From positions 214,178,373 through 214,242,372 of the forward strand of contig CP136061.1 in the NCBI GenBank assembly GCA_032622095.1: 64,000 nucleotides of DNA, written 5' to 3'. The notes under the pieces were generated by a model. It made no database searches. It was not told the DNA's origin and was given only the letters and a program-made list of their open reading frames with translations. Shown here in pieces: positions 46,697 to 58,839 of the stretch (its first letter is position 1; every line of letters starts with the position of its first letter). The DNA comes from Siphonodentalium dalli. Taxonomy: Eukaryota > Mollusca > Scaphopoda > Gadilida > Siphonodentaliidae. Made by a program: the position numbers and the translations under genes.

Positions 46697-48813
46697 TAAG
46701 GGTGGATACACACATGCATGTAATATCTGTAAATGTCGTGTATTTGTCGTTTTACATGAATCATAAAGACCATGTAATATGTGTACGCCGACCAGGCTAT
46801 GGTCTTACAATCTCGTCCAAATACGGATACGATAGGCGAGAATCGCATGCGTTTTGATATGTCGATGCCGTCTGGAGAGTTTGGCGGGACCAGCATCCCG
46901 TCTCGATTTGCTCAGTCTACCCTTGATGCTATAAAGTGGTAGCCGCGGGCGCTTATATATAGAGTTGTTTTTATGAGCCATCAGGCCCCCGCGGCAGCGG
47001 TCGCTGGCGCGACCTGACTGCCTCGATATCAATTTGAAAAAATATAGTAATATTACTAAACCATATACTGATGTATAGTTATTCCGTAAGAAATGTTCTG
47101 ATGAAAAAGGGGTGACGTTGCTTAACGCGCCTGCGGCGCTTCAATAACAGTTTGAATTTTGTGTTTCCCAACAGGTCTTAGACAGTGCCGTCCGCCTCCC
47201 CCAAGCCCACCCACCCTAAAAGTGATTTTTCCTATAGTGTTTTTGAAACGTGTCTCTTTGTGGTGTCATTCTTTTGGTATGATTTTTTACTAAATAACGG
47301 GTATGTTAGAGTTACATTTCTTTGAATTTTACAATCGAAACATATTCGCATGCGATGCTGAGTCACGCGGGACACGGCAAACTAAATCGCGCGCAAATTG
47401 GCTTGCGATTTTTCAGCATCCCACCCCATTTGGCATGCGATAGCGTTTGTACTAGGTGCGCCGACAATCCAATCATTGCGGCAATGTTTGACCACAGTGG
47501 GCCAACCTCTGAACGCGCAGAGAGCTGTTGGCTGAACGAAGTCGTCAGGCCGCTTAAAATAATTGTTCGCGCGATAACCCAAATGTTGGACTTTCAGTTA
47601 AAATCATTGTCAGTCTTCTCTTGATATTTATACCAGTGGTGGCCTCAGGATTTCCCCAAACGCATGGGCTATGATCCACAACAACATGGGGGGGGGGGCT
47701 ATACTATCCAGGAAGCCACCGGACTGACCATTGCATATATCATCGACGGGTGGGGTGGGGGCATGCAGTGCCCTGAGTCCTGACCCCCCACCCATGAAGC
47801 CACTCCTGACTTATAAATATTGTAATTGACAGTCATTTCTGTCGTGTCTGTTTGCTACGAGTGACTAATCTAATATTCAGCAATTTATGCTATTCATATA
47901 ATTATGAACATAGTATTACAGCTTTAAGTTTGAGAGTACAGAAGGTGGTGTTGCTGTGTGTCTTCTTCGGGGAAAAGTGTTGTCTGGCTCTACGAGTTCC
48001 CAACTACGTCACCTTTCCTCTCTTGTGTTATATATGAATACGAAAAATTTACAACTATGGATATTTAATTTAAACATATTGTACGTTCATGCCCAGATAA
48101 TCCCGGCTGATACATTCAACTAAATCCCTTAGTTTGGAACTTGTTCAACCTTTGGTTTGAGAAACATATACTGTTATGTAAATTCTTGGTGAAAAATGGG
48201 GGGGGGGGTGTCACTCTTTTTACGTTCAGCGCTGTACCTGCATTAATTTGTTGGCGCTGTAATGGATATTTGCATGGGAATCCCAATTGAATGTTATCAC
48301 ATGAGCTCGCTCTGAAACTATCCGAGGAATCTCAACGAACCGGTATTGTCTGTCTTAATTTTCCAATGCCTGTTATTCAAGGCATGAGAGCACCATATCA
48401 GATTGTTAATGGGACATTAAACACTCGTACCGTGTATCACAATCGCCCTAAAAGAGCTTCAAATTCTGCACATTTTATTTTTATTTTGGATGACCCTGAA
48501 ATGACGAGAAACAAATCAAGTATAAAATCGACGGACTCAAATCCACTTTTCGAAATGAATTAAAACTCGTGAAAAACAGCAACAAATATCAGACAGGATT
48601 TATTCATTTCGTCATCCATGAAATAAGTTATGACTGGCCTGATATTTCTTGATCGCAGTTACGTTTGATAATGGCTCATAACTGCTCACTTGTCTCGCCT
48701 GTTGAAATTGCCCGATCGCGCCAGGCGACTAATGCTATCAATGATTGGTGTGACCATGTAAAATACATGGATTTTACATACAGAAATTACATGCATGTGT
48801 GTATCCACCCTAA
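46697..48813. mobile_element. DNA transposon, TAAGGGTGGATACACAC family, long copy
   Basis: The left end TAAGGGTGGATACACACATG (46697) and the right end complement TTAGGGTGGATACACACATG (48813) are inverted, with TCTGTAAATG/TCTGTATGTA and TTTTACATG blocks following. The right ~200 bp matches the left end of the 30665 element (TCACACCAATCATTGATAGC vs CCACACCAATAATTGACAAC). The 2.1-kb interior holds G11 runs at 47688-47698 and 48198-48208 but no transposase I recognise. Confidence 0.65.
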
Positions 48814-51800
48814 TACTTTGACTAATCAGAAGTGGGTACAATACATGTGGGTACACCTGTCACTTATTCCTGTTATGCAATGGCCGTTGCATATAATTAT
48901 TATAGAATGGGTTTAAGGAATAGAATAAGGGTCGGATCATGTATGACATCACTGTATATAGTTTGTATACATAAAAAAAACCATTTTCGTCAAAAATTGT
49001 CTGCAACCGTGAATACATCTATACGCCTGGTTAATTCCAACCAAATTGGTTGCGCTCTGCGTTGAAGAATGTTGTAATTTAGCTATATGAACATGTACAT
49101 GAGGTCAGTCATAAATAGTAGAAAATTAGTTTTATTTAAATGATGTATGAATACATGTAAGATCAATATTTCGGAAAGGGAAAATAACTATGGATGTAAA
49201 AAATGGACTGAGATGATACCGATCTATACCAGAGTAGTCTATCTTACCAAGATTCTCCTCTATCACAACACCGTTTAAAGAAATATTATGCACTTGTTCG
49301 GGTACATGAAACTGGTAAGTTAGTGTTCACTCACAATGCCAACTGGTGGAATGTAGCATTCTACTAACATCGCCGAAAATCTCAAGCAAATCGACAGTAC
49401 CACTCCAACGAAAACATCGTCTGAACTACGCTCAAATGTAAATATTTACTTCTAGATTCGGGACGCAACTATCGGCGATAAACTTACGAAAACGATTTCG
49501 CCATCGAGAATCTCTGCATCTAATTAATATACAAGAATGACGGTTTGTGTTGCCAATTTGGGTTTAATATTTGTAAAAATCTAACTACTTTGAGGAAGAT
49601 TATTCACCATTTATATTTGAGCACCCAACTGGAGTGTTTGACATCACTTTAAAATGACGTATGCTATTGAATTAGTATAATAATATCAACGAGTTAATGT
49701 TCGAAACGTGCAACTCGTATCGCATAAATTCACTGTTCACACGTCGGGTTATAGATGCTGGGGTGATATTAGATCTGGGCCGGCCAAGGTATATCAATGG
49801 AAGAATACACCACAGCAAATAGGTTCAAGGCGGATGTTCCAATCTGAAGTGCTGCATGCTATACGACCTATATATTCAAAAAGCGAAATCAAGGGCAGAC
49901 AAGTGGAATGGAAGATCAATAACATATCACGTGATAGGATATAACGGATACAACCTGATCGCATGCTTTCGCGATTAGAGAAACTAAATTCGATTATATT
50001 AGATTAAATTGACAGCTGAACTGTCCGTACAGCAATAAATTAACAAAGCCCAATTCACACGACAGTTACTCCTAATAGTTTTCATTTTATTCCGACATTA
50101 TTTATCCTAAACCGACGAAATAATCAAATGTTATGGGACCAATATCGCAAATTGTATCAGGCGAGTTAACCCGCTCATGGAACTATAAACCGATAAATAG
50201 TGGTATGTCGGACATTCGTGCCTGTTCTATAAGTTTAAATCTAGAACGACACACTATATGTAAAACTTCTAACTTGGCCCGTTGAGTATTCATAGACTAC
50301 AACACGCGGTGCCCGAGTTGAGGAATATTATCCATGCATGCAGTTCCATGCAGTATTGAAACAGCTCTGTGCTAGTTCCAAACGATGGTCGTTGTTCATA
50401 TATTCGACAACGGTTTCTTTAATCGTCAATTGGAAATGAAACGTATCATGTATCATAGTACATGTAAATATTAAATTAGACCATTGCTTGTGCGTAACAA
50501 TTCACATCCGTTGTTATGTTGAGTTTATTTGGTCTGATAGATAGTATATACTCGTGTAGTCTCGGGGTCTATCTCCGACCGTGAGCTCTACGGCTATTGG
50601 AATAAATGGCGGTCAACTTTTAAAATTCCATCGTATAATAGCGCTTACTTTCTTGGTCCCAGAATAGTACTGTATATATATTGTACACACAATATATAAT
50701 TGCCGCGAGTATGTGGTCACGTTCCGATCTGATTGAAATACAGACTAAATGTACATGTACGTGTTCCAGAGTCTGAAGGATTTGACCCACTTCGTATTGC
50801 CGCCGTCATAAATAGCTTCTCCTGGCCATTCCTGCAGTATGACATCACAGTGCACATTTCACATTAAAACAGTGTGTAACTGTTGAAATTCTTGGAAATA
50901 TTGTATTCTCTTTGCTGGGTATTTATTATTGATCAATTCTGAGAACACTGTTTGAAAATAGCAATGTGGCAGAAAATGTTTATCATATTTTTTAGCTACA
51001 TGTACATGTATATGGCGAGGTCTATTAGATGGAATCGCAGTATAGGAATTCCGAAAATTAATCGCCCAATAATGCATGATGGCTTCGTCGCTTTACCGTG
51101 GAGTGTTGTGATTGGCTGAGCATGACATGTTTCTTGGAAGTAATGGGATACCCTGCTGTCTGGTTCAGATACTGAAACATTTAGCTATACATGTAGTTCA
51201 ATAGACTGTGTTTCAATCAGACTGGTGACGTCCTTGGTCCAATTTAACGAGGATTATGTTTCCGAATGTATTACTCCGGCGTTCCATTTTGCTGTTTAAT
51301 GGTTAGATAAGTCTCGGCGCGACTGTATTCATGTCAGCTCGTTAATGGTGTTAAATAAACTAGACAGTATCCATCGAAACAACGTCGTGACTTATCATCG
51401 AGTTATTTAAGGAGGGCTGTTGTATATCGTCTGTGTGGAGTACAGCTATAATATCGGACTAGCGTATAAGTTGTGAAGATGCTTCGGTGTATGAAGTTCA
51501 ATTTAATGTCAAGATGTTGATGGAGTGACATCGAATGGAATCAAATTAACCAGGCCTCACATTTGCATCTCTAGTTGGGGGGGTCATCAGTAATTTGAGT
51601 GTTCGACCTCATCACTCTGCGTGGAATACGAATCATAAGTGATTTTCATCAGTCGATAGTGGCCGTAAAATCCCTCTGATTCAGAATGAAACGAAGTGTC
51701 CATTATACAAGAGATAATTACCTAGTGAAGGGGCGTTCGGACGCAGAACGCACTAGACCGCGAAATATGACTCAATAGCTCTTAATTCGCACAATTCGAG

Positions 51801-52106
51801 CTCGATATTGTTGTACTGAATAAGCTGCCCATTCGGAGAAATAACGCAGGCGGGAGAACAGAGCGGCTGTACATGTATGTGTTTGATATGGTAACATTTA
51901 GTATTCAAGTATGTATTGTTCTGGTTTGTTCAGGTTTCCTTCGACGTAAACCAACTAGTGAATTTTATATGGATAATTTTAACGGTTTACGTCGAATAAT
52001 TTAAAAGAAATACGAATTAATTTGACCTGGCGAATTCGTAACATTTCGGGGTCTTCTCTTGGCGTGAACAATTACAGATCAAACGTGAGTTACTCATAAT
52101 TACATG
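48814..52106. other. No feature seen
   Basis: Over 3 kb of intron without recognised repeats or exons. Scattered TACATGTACATG dimers only. Confidence 0.4.
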
Positions 52107-52502
52107 CAATAATAATAATAATGGTACTTATATCCCCGCGAGGGCCCGCTTGCAATAATGCCGAGTCTTTTGCATGCAGCCATGTATTTTTGTAAGAGCG
52201 CCTAACACTTACCCAACAACCAGGTCCCTATTTCTCGTCTTGGTACGACGAAGCGAGCACAGTACAAGTGACCTTGCCCAAGGTTCACAACCTGGCGCGA
52301 TTTTCGTTTTTTTTAAATTGAGTGTGGCTATATATATATATAGTACACCCATGTACCTTCATTTTAACTGGATTAACGTACTTGGTACACCCACCGCTTA
52401 ATCCGGCCAAGTCATTGTTTTATGGAGACCAGCGGGGCGCGAGCTCATGCCGGTGCATTGACACCATTACAAGTCCGACACTCTAACCACTGGGCTAGCA
52501 CT
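52107..52502 (-). mobile_element. tRNA-derived SINE (Meta-SINE-like)
   Basis: Read on the minus strand. The tRNA-like head starts near 52502 with an A box TAGCCCAGTGG (52488-52497) and GTTAGAGTGTCGGACTTGTA; a degraded B box lies near 52440. The central part carries CTTGGGCAAGGTCACTTGTA and ACCTGGTTGTTGGGTAAG, as in metazoan Meta-SINEs. The 3' end is an (ATT)n tail at 52108-52122. Length is about 390 bp. It is the remnant of a polymerase III retroposon, not a functional tRNA. Confidence 0.75.
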
Positions 52503-52569
52503 TTCAGTCGAAACATCAGCACATCTGTAAGTTTGGTTTCAATGCTAGAATAGCCTCCGCGTTTGACCC

Positions 52570-54385
52570 ATAGTATTTATTTGAAAAGCTGTTTAATTGC
52601 GAACATTGTTCTGAATCTGATTGTTTCAAAGCACATGCATGTACATTTACAAGAGAGGATATACATGTACATGTACTGTATGCACCAGTGGTATTCACTT
52701 GTCAGTGTCAACAACAACACCGTAAACAATTAACTGACGCTGCGCAGTGACGGATGATCACATATCTACAATTCCAACTTTACAATTACACGGACCAATT
52801 CATCCTGTGGATATGAGACATTGTCATCATTCGCCATGTTATCGTCAAGTTATTACGACAATTTACCGGGAGTACACTATTGGTTCGATGTTCTTATCAA
52901 ACTATCTTTGGCTGACTCACTGATATTGCTACTAAGTGGTTGTGATACCAGTATGCAGTTTGATGCATCATGCTTTAAAATTTCATGGAAAATGTGCGAC
53001 TGCAGGAGAACATTGTCGCGGTCAAAAGAAGTGGTATATTAAGCGCGATATTTTCGCGCCCAATATCGCACTAATATTGCAAGTGGAAACGCTTATAAGC
53101 ATGTCGCTTGTGATACTATTGCAATATTTTATGCTTAATATCTCAATATTTTGCGCTTAATATTGCGACATCTTGGGCTCAAAATAGTGACATTTAAATC
53201 AAATTTATTGCTTCTTCTATATTGTTTATTGTATAAATAGAGACAATGTTTTAGATATGTATATAATTATAGTTGTAAATGCTATATGTACACTATATGT
53301 ACACTATATGCACAGTATTTATCTAATATAAATATAACACTATCGGGTCTGTATGAAATTTAGCGCGCTTAATATCGCAATATTTTGCGTTCAATATTGC
53401 AATAATAAGCGCGGAAGATTTTTGATAGTGTGCTATAATCACGCCTTTTTCTAAATTAAGCTCGCTCAATATCGCAATAAAGGTGCGCCTAAAATACCAC
53501 TTCTTCTGACTGGTACTGTGTTGTCATGATGTACGGATTCACCTGTTAAAACAAAAACTGTGTTTACAAGTGATTGGACAATTTCACGACTTACATGTTA
53601 CCAAAAAGTATGCCATTAAGATATTTAACTTTTACATGTACATAAATTTGAGTTTTATCTGTGAAACATGCAGCTTCAAGTTGTTCTTTTTATGGCTTAA
53701 AAGGGCATGCCGATTCATGTTTTAGAATGGTCGAAATTAGTATTACTCATAACTGAATAGTGATGGGTTGGTTTATCAGCTATTATTAGTAACGTTTTTT
53801 ATTTACAGCCATATTTATACAGTAGTTAGTGAAAGGCGAACACATTACGCGTGCGCAGCCTTTTCCGGATTAAATTATACGAGGCAGATAACAAGCTTGA
53901 ACCTCTTCAAACTGCAAAGTTTCATAAGTATTGTCTATCACTTTATGCATTGAGGATTTACATTTCATCAAAACTATGATCGTAACATAAGAACTAAGAT
54001 GTATTTTTCAGTCACGAATAATACTAGTTTCGACCTTTGAAAAACATATGAATCGTAATGCCTACCGGGAAATCATATTGTCACCATGGGAATCTGGCTA
54101 ATTATATGGTAAATTAGCAAATTAAGAGCAAAAAATTGGTGTTGACCCATGAAATATACCATTGGTCTGACCTTTATTAGTTACGGTCTTGATATTAATT
54201 AACGGTGCTGAACCGTAAAAAATACAACGGTCTGACAGTTATTGGTTACGGTCTGCCAGTTACTTAAACGGTTTTATACCGTGGAAAATGCTACGGTCTG
54301 ACCGTATGTTTAACGGTCAAATGTTGGCAGCGATGTTGCGCGGTCTCAGACCGTTAAAACGACGGTATTTTTTCTAACAGTGCGC
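52570..54385 (+). mobile_element. Repeat family copy B (longest copy)
   Basis: Plus-strand counterpart of copy A (13256-14960) and copy C (59588-60662). It contains a nested GCGC/AATATT block (53020-53518) ending CTTCTTCTGACTGGTACTG, the right end of the mariner-like MITE. The 3' terminus (54190-54381) has at least ten ACGGT/ACCGT cores and ends TTTTTTCTAACAGTG. No coding frame is conserved between copies. Confidence 0.75.
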
Positions 54386-55129
54386 GACTTGTCCAATTAA
54401 ACCGAAAAATTTAACCAACACTGTCAAGATAAAAAAAATCGACAGTCGAGCTCAGAAGAGTGTTCGATACTTCGATAATACAATATCGATTTTCTTTTCG
54501 TTCGGTTCTTTCTCGACGGAATAACGTCAGCACATCTATGATTTAGAACTGTTTGTATCCAAAGGGATGCAAAATATAATTAATGATTATTATATAATTT
54601 TTTTACTCGAAATTTAAATGGGCCTTTAAACATAAATGTTAAATTATAATATATCATTACCGAAAGATATCAATCTTTCCGATAAATATATTATTTGGTA
54701 TTAATGTGTATGATAAAGTCGATTAAAATTGATGAAAACTTCCGCCACTGGATCTGACCGTAAAGTCTGCTAAACAAGAATAAGACAATCGTACTTCGAC
54801 GTGAACAAGTATTATCCCTACCGATTTCACTAGCTGGTTTACATCGTAGGAAACTTGGACTATATTCTGGAATACTGTTTATAAAAATCACTACTGGTTT
54901 AATTATCACATTGCTGAATGGATTCTCCCATCAGTTATAAAATTATACATTGAACAACTTTTCTGTTGTAAAATCACAATGTACTGAAATTTCTATTTGC
55001 GCCTGATGTTGGAAATTTATCCATGGTTATAATAAATATTTCCAATTTGCATGACACTTGTCATAATTTTCAATTAAAGGCGAAAAGAGTGTATGTTCTC
55101 CAGTGCAGCTATGTATAAAGAGTAGGATA
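54386..55129. other. No feature seen
   Basis: Intronic AT-rich sequence. Confidence 0.45.
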
Positions 55130-55410
55130 TGTCTGTTCGCCAGACCCCTGGACCGATTTCAACCAAATTAGGTGTGGTGACTCGGGGTATATATATTTTT
55201 AAACGTTAAATTGAGTCAGCAGTTCAAACTAAAAAAAACAATAATTAAATTAAATAAATTTTAATTTTAAATTTTAAATTTTAAATCTGAATTAAAATTT
55301 AAATGTTAAATTGAATAAGGAGTTCAATCTAAAAATAATCAAAATTGTTCTGGAATTGAAAAAAATTTAATTTAAATTTAAATGTTAAATTGAGCAAGGA
55401 GTTCAATGTA
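55130..55410 (+). repeat. GAGTTCAATCTAAAA repeat, plus orientation
   Basis: CCCCTGGACCGATTTCAACC and GGTGTGGTGACTCGGGG are followed by three copies of TTAAATTGAGCAAGGAGTTC-type units at about 55207, 55308 and 55386. Homologous in order to the complement of 41410-41725. Confidence 0.65.
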
Positions 55411-55534
55411 AAAACATTACAAAATTTAACTTTTTTAATCAAAATGCTTACAATATCAATATGTAATCAATGCGCACAGAGGAGACTGTTTAAGCTTGTT
55501 GTAACATAAGGGCAAGCGTGTCTTATTGTCAGTG

Positions 55535-56471
55535 GGCACTACCAGAGGCGGACTGGCCGATCGGGAAACCGGGAAAATTCTGATTCCACGTGATTTTCTA
55601 TCAAGCGAGAATCCGAGGGGTTTTTTTTTACGGTTTGGGGGGGGGGGGGTATATGTGGTTGGGCCGCCCAACCACAACTTGGGCCGCAAATGAAACCGAC
55701 GTGGGCCGCCACATGTGTTGTTTAACCAGCCGTGTATCCAATAAGATGGTACTCTTCTCACATAAATTCATGAGGGCAGAGGCGGACTGCATGGCCGATC
55801 GGGAGACCGGGAAAATTCCGGACGTGGGCCGCCACATGTGTTGTTTAACCAGCCGAATTGGCTAATCGTAATTTTGACATTAAATGAACTTGTCGGCATC
55901 ATATAACACCACGTAAAGACCCCATTAATCTCGAGATTTTAACGGTAACTCCCAGCTGTAAATCCCAAAACAAATCTTACGCACCCCCCCCCCCCCCCCC
56001 CCCCAATTGAAATTTACAAGAAAATAGGAACGCTTCAGTTGATGCCAGTCTAGTTTATCGGATTCGAGATTTTCTTGTATAGTTTTCAAAATGTTCTCAC
56101 CCCGGGCCGAACAACCATGAACAGCCCGGTGTGTCCTGGTCTCTTGTCCGTAGCCGTGTGCATTTGTCTGGAGTTAGACCGCTAGATGTTAGATTTTATG
56201 CAATTTTTCAGGTAAAAATATCTGAATGGTCTCATACCGGGAATATATAGAACCATGGTTTATGAATATATAGGATATTAGACCAGAGGTGCAAATGGAA
56301 TTATGCAAAAACATGTATTTGGTCTGCATCTGATTCAAGGGGGGGGGGGGGTGCAGTTGGAATTTTCCAAGGTGGACTGTGGACGCCCCCCCCCCCCCCC
56401 CAAACAGATGGGCCGGTATTATATTAATTTCCCGGGCCGGTTTCTTGGCCCAGTCCGCCTCTGGGCACTAC
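55535..56471. mobile_element. Non-autonomous hAT with TSD and long G/C tracts
   Basis: Perfect 8-bp target duplications GGCACTAC lie at 55535-55542 and 56464-56471. The TIR CAGAGGCGGACTGG.CC starts at 55543 and its complement ends at 56463 (921 bp). An internal copy of the terminus (CAGAGGCGGACTG at 55779, then GGCCGATCGGGAGACCGGG) and a doubled GACGTGGGCCGCCACATGTG block (55697 and 55822) show internal duplication. Four homopolymers alternate: G13 at 55637-55649, C21 at 55984-56004, G13 at 56339-56351, C16 at 56386-56401. No transposase. Confidence 0.92.
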
Positions 56472-56865
56472 TACCGATGTGGATATGGCCGATGTGGAAA
56501 ATGTGAAGATAATGCCGCCAAGAAAACAAAGAAAGGGTTAAAAATCAGTGATTAAATAATATTATGCAAACACGGATACTGTTCGATCTCAAACTGCAAG
56601 ATATAATTCAGTCCCCTCGTTACGCTGGTCTGACCACTTCCATCACGAATACAGCTTGTAAATAAACATGTTTTATTTAAGACTATTGTAGGTTACCATT
56701 CATTCTGATTAGATCTAGCAAATTTACAAGTCAATATGGAGAGTTCAGTTTCTCGGAATAGCGCATAATGAATAGTAACCGACAAACGTAATAAAAAATG
56801 ATATATTTAATTGCATTATGGACGTGTATATAGGTGATGCCAGTGTTCGAGCCCCCTGCACTCAC

Positions 56866-57091
56866 CTCGACTCCGCCCAGATAATTGAGCTCCTCTGCGT
56901 GGAAGTTGATGTTGAGACCCTCACGCTTGCCGGCCAGCAGGATGTCCCTCGATTGCTGCACATTGAATACACCCTTCTCACAGAACACATCTATGTTATC
57001 CACGTGAAGACTTCCTGTATTCATTTCAGAAACAATTGCTGGAATTTGCGTGTGTATGACGTCATCGGTCATAGCCTCAGCAGTCATGTTC
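56866..57091 (-). CDS. AMDHD1: Imidazolonepropionase, first visible exon
   Basis: Encodes IPAIVSEMNTGSLHVDNIDV then FCEKGVFNVQQSRDILLAGK and GLNINFHAEELNYLGGVE, a stretch diagnostic of imidazolonepropionase. The His in NINFHAEEL matches a conserved metal-site His of HutI. The acceptor is TGTTATTTTAG before 57091 and the donor is GTGAGT from 56865. The upstream intron is phase 2 (the first base G completes a codon) and the downstream one phase 0. The in-frame ATG at 57085-57087 is internal, not a start. Exons for the N-terminal metal-binding His pair were not found between 57092 and the window end. Confidence 0.92.
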
Positions 57092-57137
57092 CTAAAATAA
57101 CAATTCAGTGAGTATCATAACCTTTTCTATACTAAAT

Positions 57138-57235
57138 ACTCATTGGCGAGTTATTCCCCTTTGGAAATGTTCAGATAATAAGTTAAAAAAAACGACCATA
57201 AGTGAACGTATTATCTGAACATTTCCCACCAATGA
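57138..57235. repeat. Inverted repeat upstream of the first AMDHD1 exon
   Basis: GGAAATGTTCAGATAATA (57162-57179) pairs with TATTATCTGAACATTTCC (57208-57225); outer CATTGGCGAG / CACCAATG extend it. It lies between the exon and the broken reading frame at 57390-58195 and may be that element's end. Confidence 0.75.
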
Positions 57236-57389
57236 ATGTTGTTGAGTCGTTTCCGACCGAAGGCCGGGTAGGATGGTCGGACTGCAGTGTGCAAGTCCCT
57301 TCACCCTTTCTTTGCGTTTTCGATGAAGATCGATAGATTCTGTCGGCGGTGGCTGTTGATGTTGACTGGAGGCAAGGCGATGTGGGTTG

Positions 57390-58195
57390 TTAGCGGCTGT
57401 TGTTTTGTTTTTTTCTGTATCTTTTCTTTTTTGGCGGTGATTCGGATTTTGGCGGGTCTGAAATTGGACGATTGATCAGTTCTGTTATCTTTGCTGTCTG
57501 TTTGTCGAATTCGGCTTGTCGTATTACGGATTGTCTAAATGATTCTTGCAACTTGGCTATTATTGCCTTTGAGCTTGTTCCTCTTCGGAATCGGATGTGT
57601 CATCGGAATCGGATTCAGATGCGTTTTCGGAGTCGGATGTTGGTGCTACGGTTGTTATAGGAGAGGCAGGTGAAGACTCTGGTTCGATGTACTTCGGGGT
57701 GAAGCGGGAGGTGTCCGCATCTATCCGTGGTGATGGAGAGTCCATTACCTCGTCGAATGGCGCATTGATCTCGGCTACGTGGGAGTTGTCACCTGGTGTA
57801 ACATCAGTCGATTTCCTCTTTTTACACGCAGCCAATCTCTCTGTGTCTCTCTTTTTTCTGGATGGAGTCTTTTTTTTTTTTTCGACGCTTCTTCCTGACT
57901 GATTTGGTTTCTCCAATCCTCTCCCGGTAGGTTAGCCATGATAAGGGCTGTGCCGGGCCTGCCTGGAAGTCCAAAATCAACTGGTATCCGCCTTGGTGTG
58001 CATGGAGTGACCAGCTCACACAAAGCTAGACATGCATGTAGTCCAGCATTGTTGTCACAGCATTCGGGCTTATCGGTGGCGTAGTCATCCTGAGATGTGG
58101 CGATCCAAACTCTCTGGTGGTCCGACCGAATTGAATATGAATTATTCGGCTTTTGTATTATATGTTTTCTGTTTATCGTCTGCTTTTATTGCACG
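57390..58195 (-). pseudogene. Unidentified protein-coding relic in three frames
   Basis: I do not recognise the family. On the minus strand three open segments in different frames follow one another. Segment 1 (58195 to about 57875) includes HQRVWIATSQDDYATDKPEC and IPVDFGLPGRPGTALIMANL. It meets segment 2 (about 57870-57560) at an A13/T13 run (57870-57882), a likely slippage point. Segment 2 has basic clusters (KKRKS) and a long Ser/Asp/Glu-rich acidic tail. Segment 3 (about 57556-57390) is helix-like (IIAKLQESFRQSVIRQAEFD) and ends in a basic KKKRYRKK before TAA at 57390-57392. The composition is protein-like and locally richer in GC than its surroundings. It could be a transposon- or retroelement-derived protein or a lineage-specific gene; no start was identified. 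Confidence 0.5.
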
Positions 58196-58198
58196 AAC

Positions 58199-58839
58199 AC
58201 CCCTAAAAATAAATGACTATTCCAATGTATACTTGTATAAATAATTGGAAGAACCCATTCAGTAAAGAAATGCTAAACAAGTAATCAATGGAGTATTCAA
58301 CCACTTCACAATAAGTCTCTCTCATACAATGTACTTACTGAAATGTCCAGTATTACATGATCTCCGTCAGAAATACATTACACCATATTTTTACCGAAAT
58401 CCTAACACTATTAAGTTGAGAGAACTCTTCAACTCTGGAAAAAGAAAGACGAACCATAAATCTGTCCATATTCATTAGAAGGGTTATGCCGCTCTTTAGG
58501 CTCTCCCGAGGCTTCTACTAACGACTTTTACCATATTTCACCATGGATTGTCGCACTATATGTGGTAACTTCCATTTATTTTACATATACATGTACGTAA
58601 TACACCATGTACTGATGCATTATGTCTAAATATATATATGATGATCCAATACACAACCTGCACACATGTGCACATAATTTATCATATATTTATATACACG
58701 TATATATGTACTCTGTATATCAATATGATGATGGGATGAATAAAATTGAATTGGGTCAAAACCCAATGACCCCAATCCAATTGAATGGAAAAATCTGACT
58801 GGTAACGCACGATCTGTTACAATAATTGATTGCATGTTA
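58199..58839. other. No feature seen
   Basis: AT-rich, with TATATATA-type runs; no gene. Confidence 0.45.

Larger units (their letters stand above)
38634..56865 (-). other. 18.2-kb repeat-filled AMDHD1 intron
   Basis: It is bounded by GTGAGTGC (donor, from 56865) and ...CTACTTTCAG (acceptor, to 38634). It contains hairpin MITEs, two LINE relics, a SINE, DNA transposons and satellite fragments, listed separately. No other host exon was recognised within it. Confidence 0.8.

Noticed and set aside
52428-52502. A tRNA gene on the minus strand
   Set aside because: Only the A box is good; the B box and stems are degraded and the sequence continues into a SINE body with an (ATT)n tail.
56818-57111. 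97-codon plus-strand frame
   Set aside because: Antisense shadow of the AMDHD1 exon at 56866-57091.
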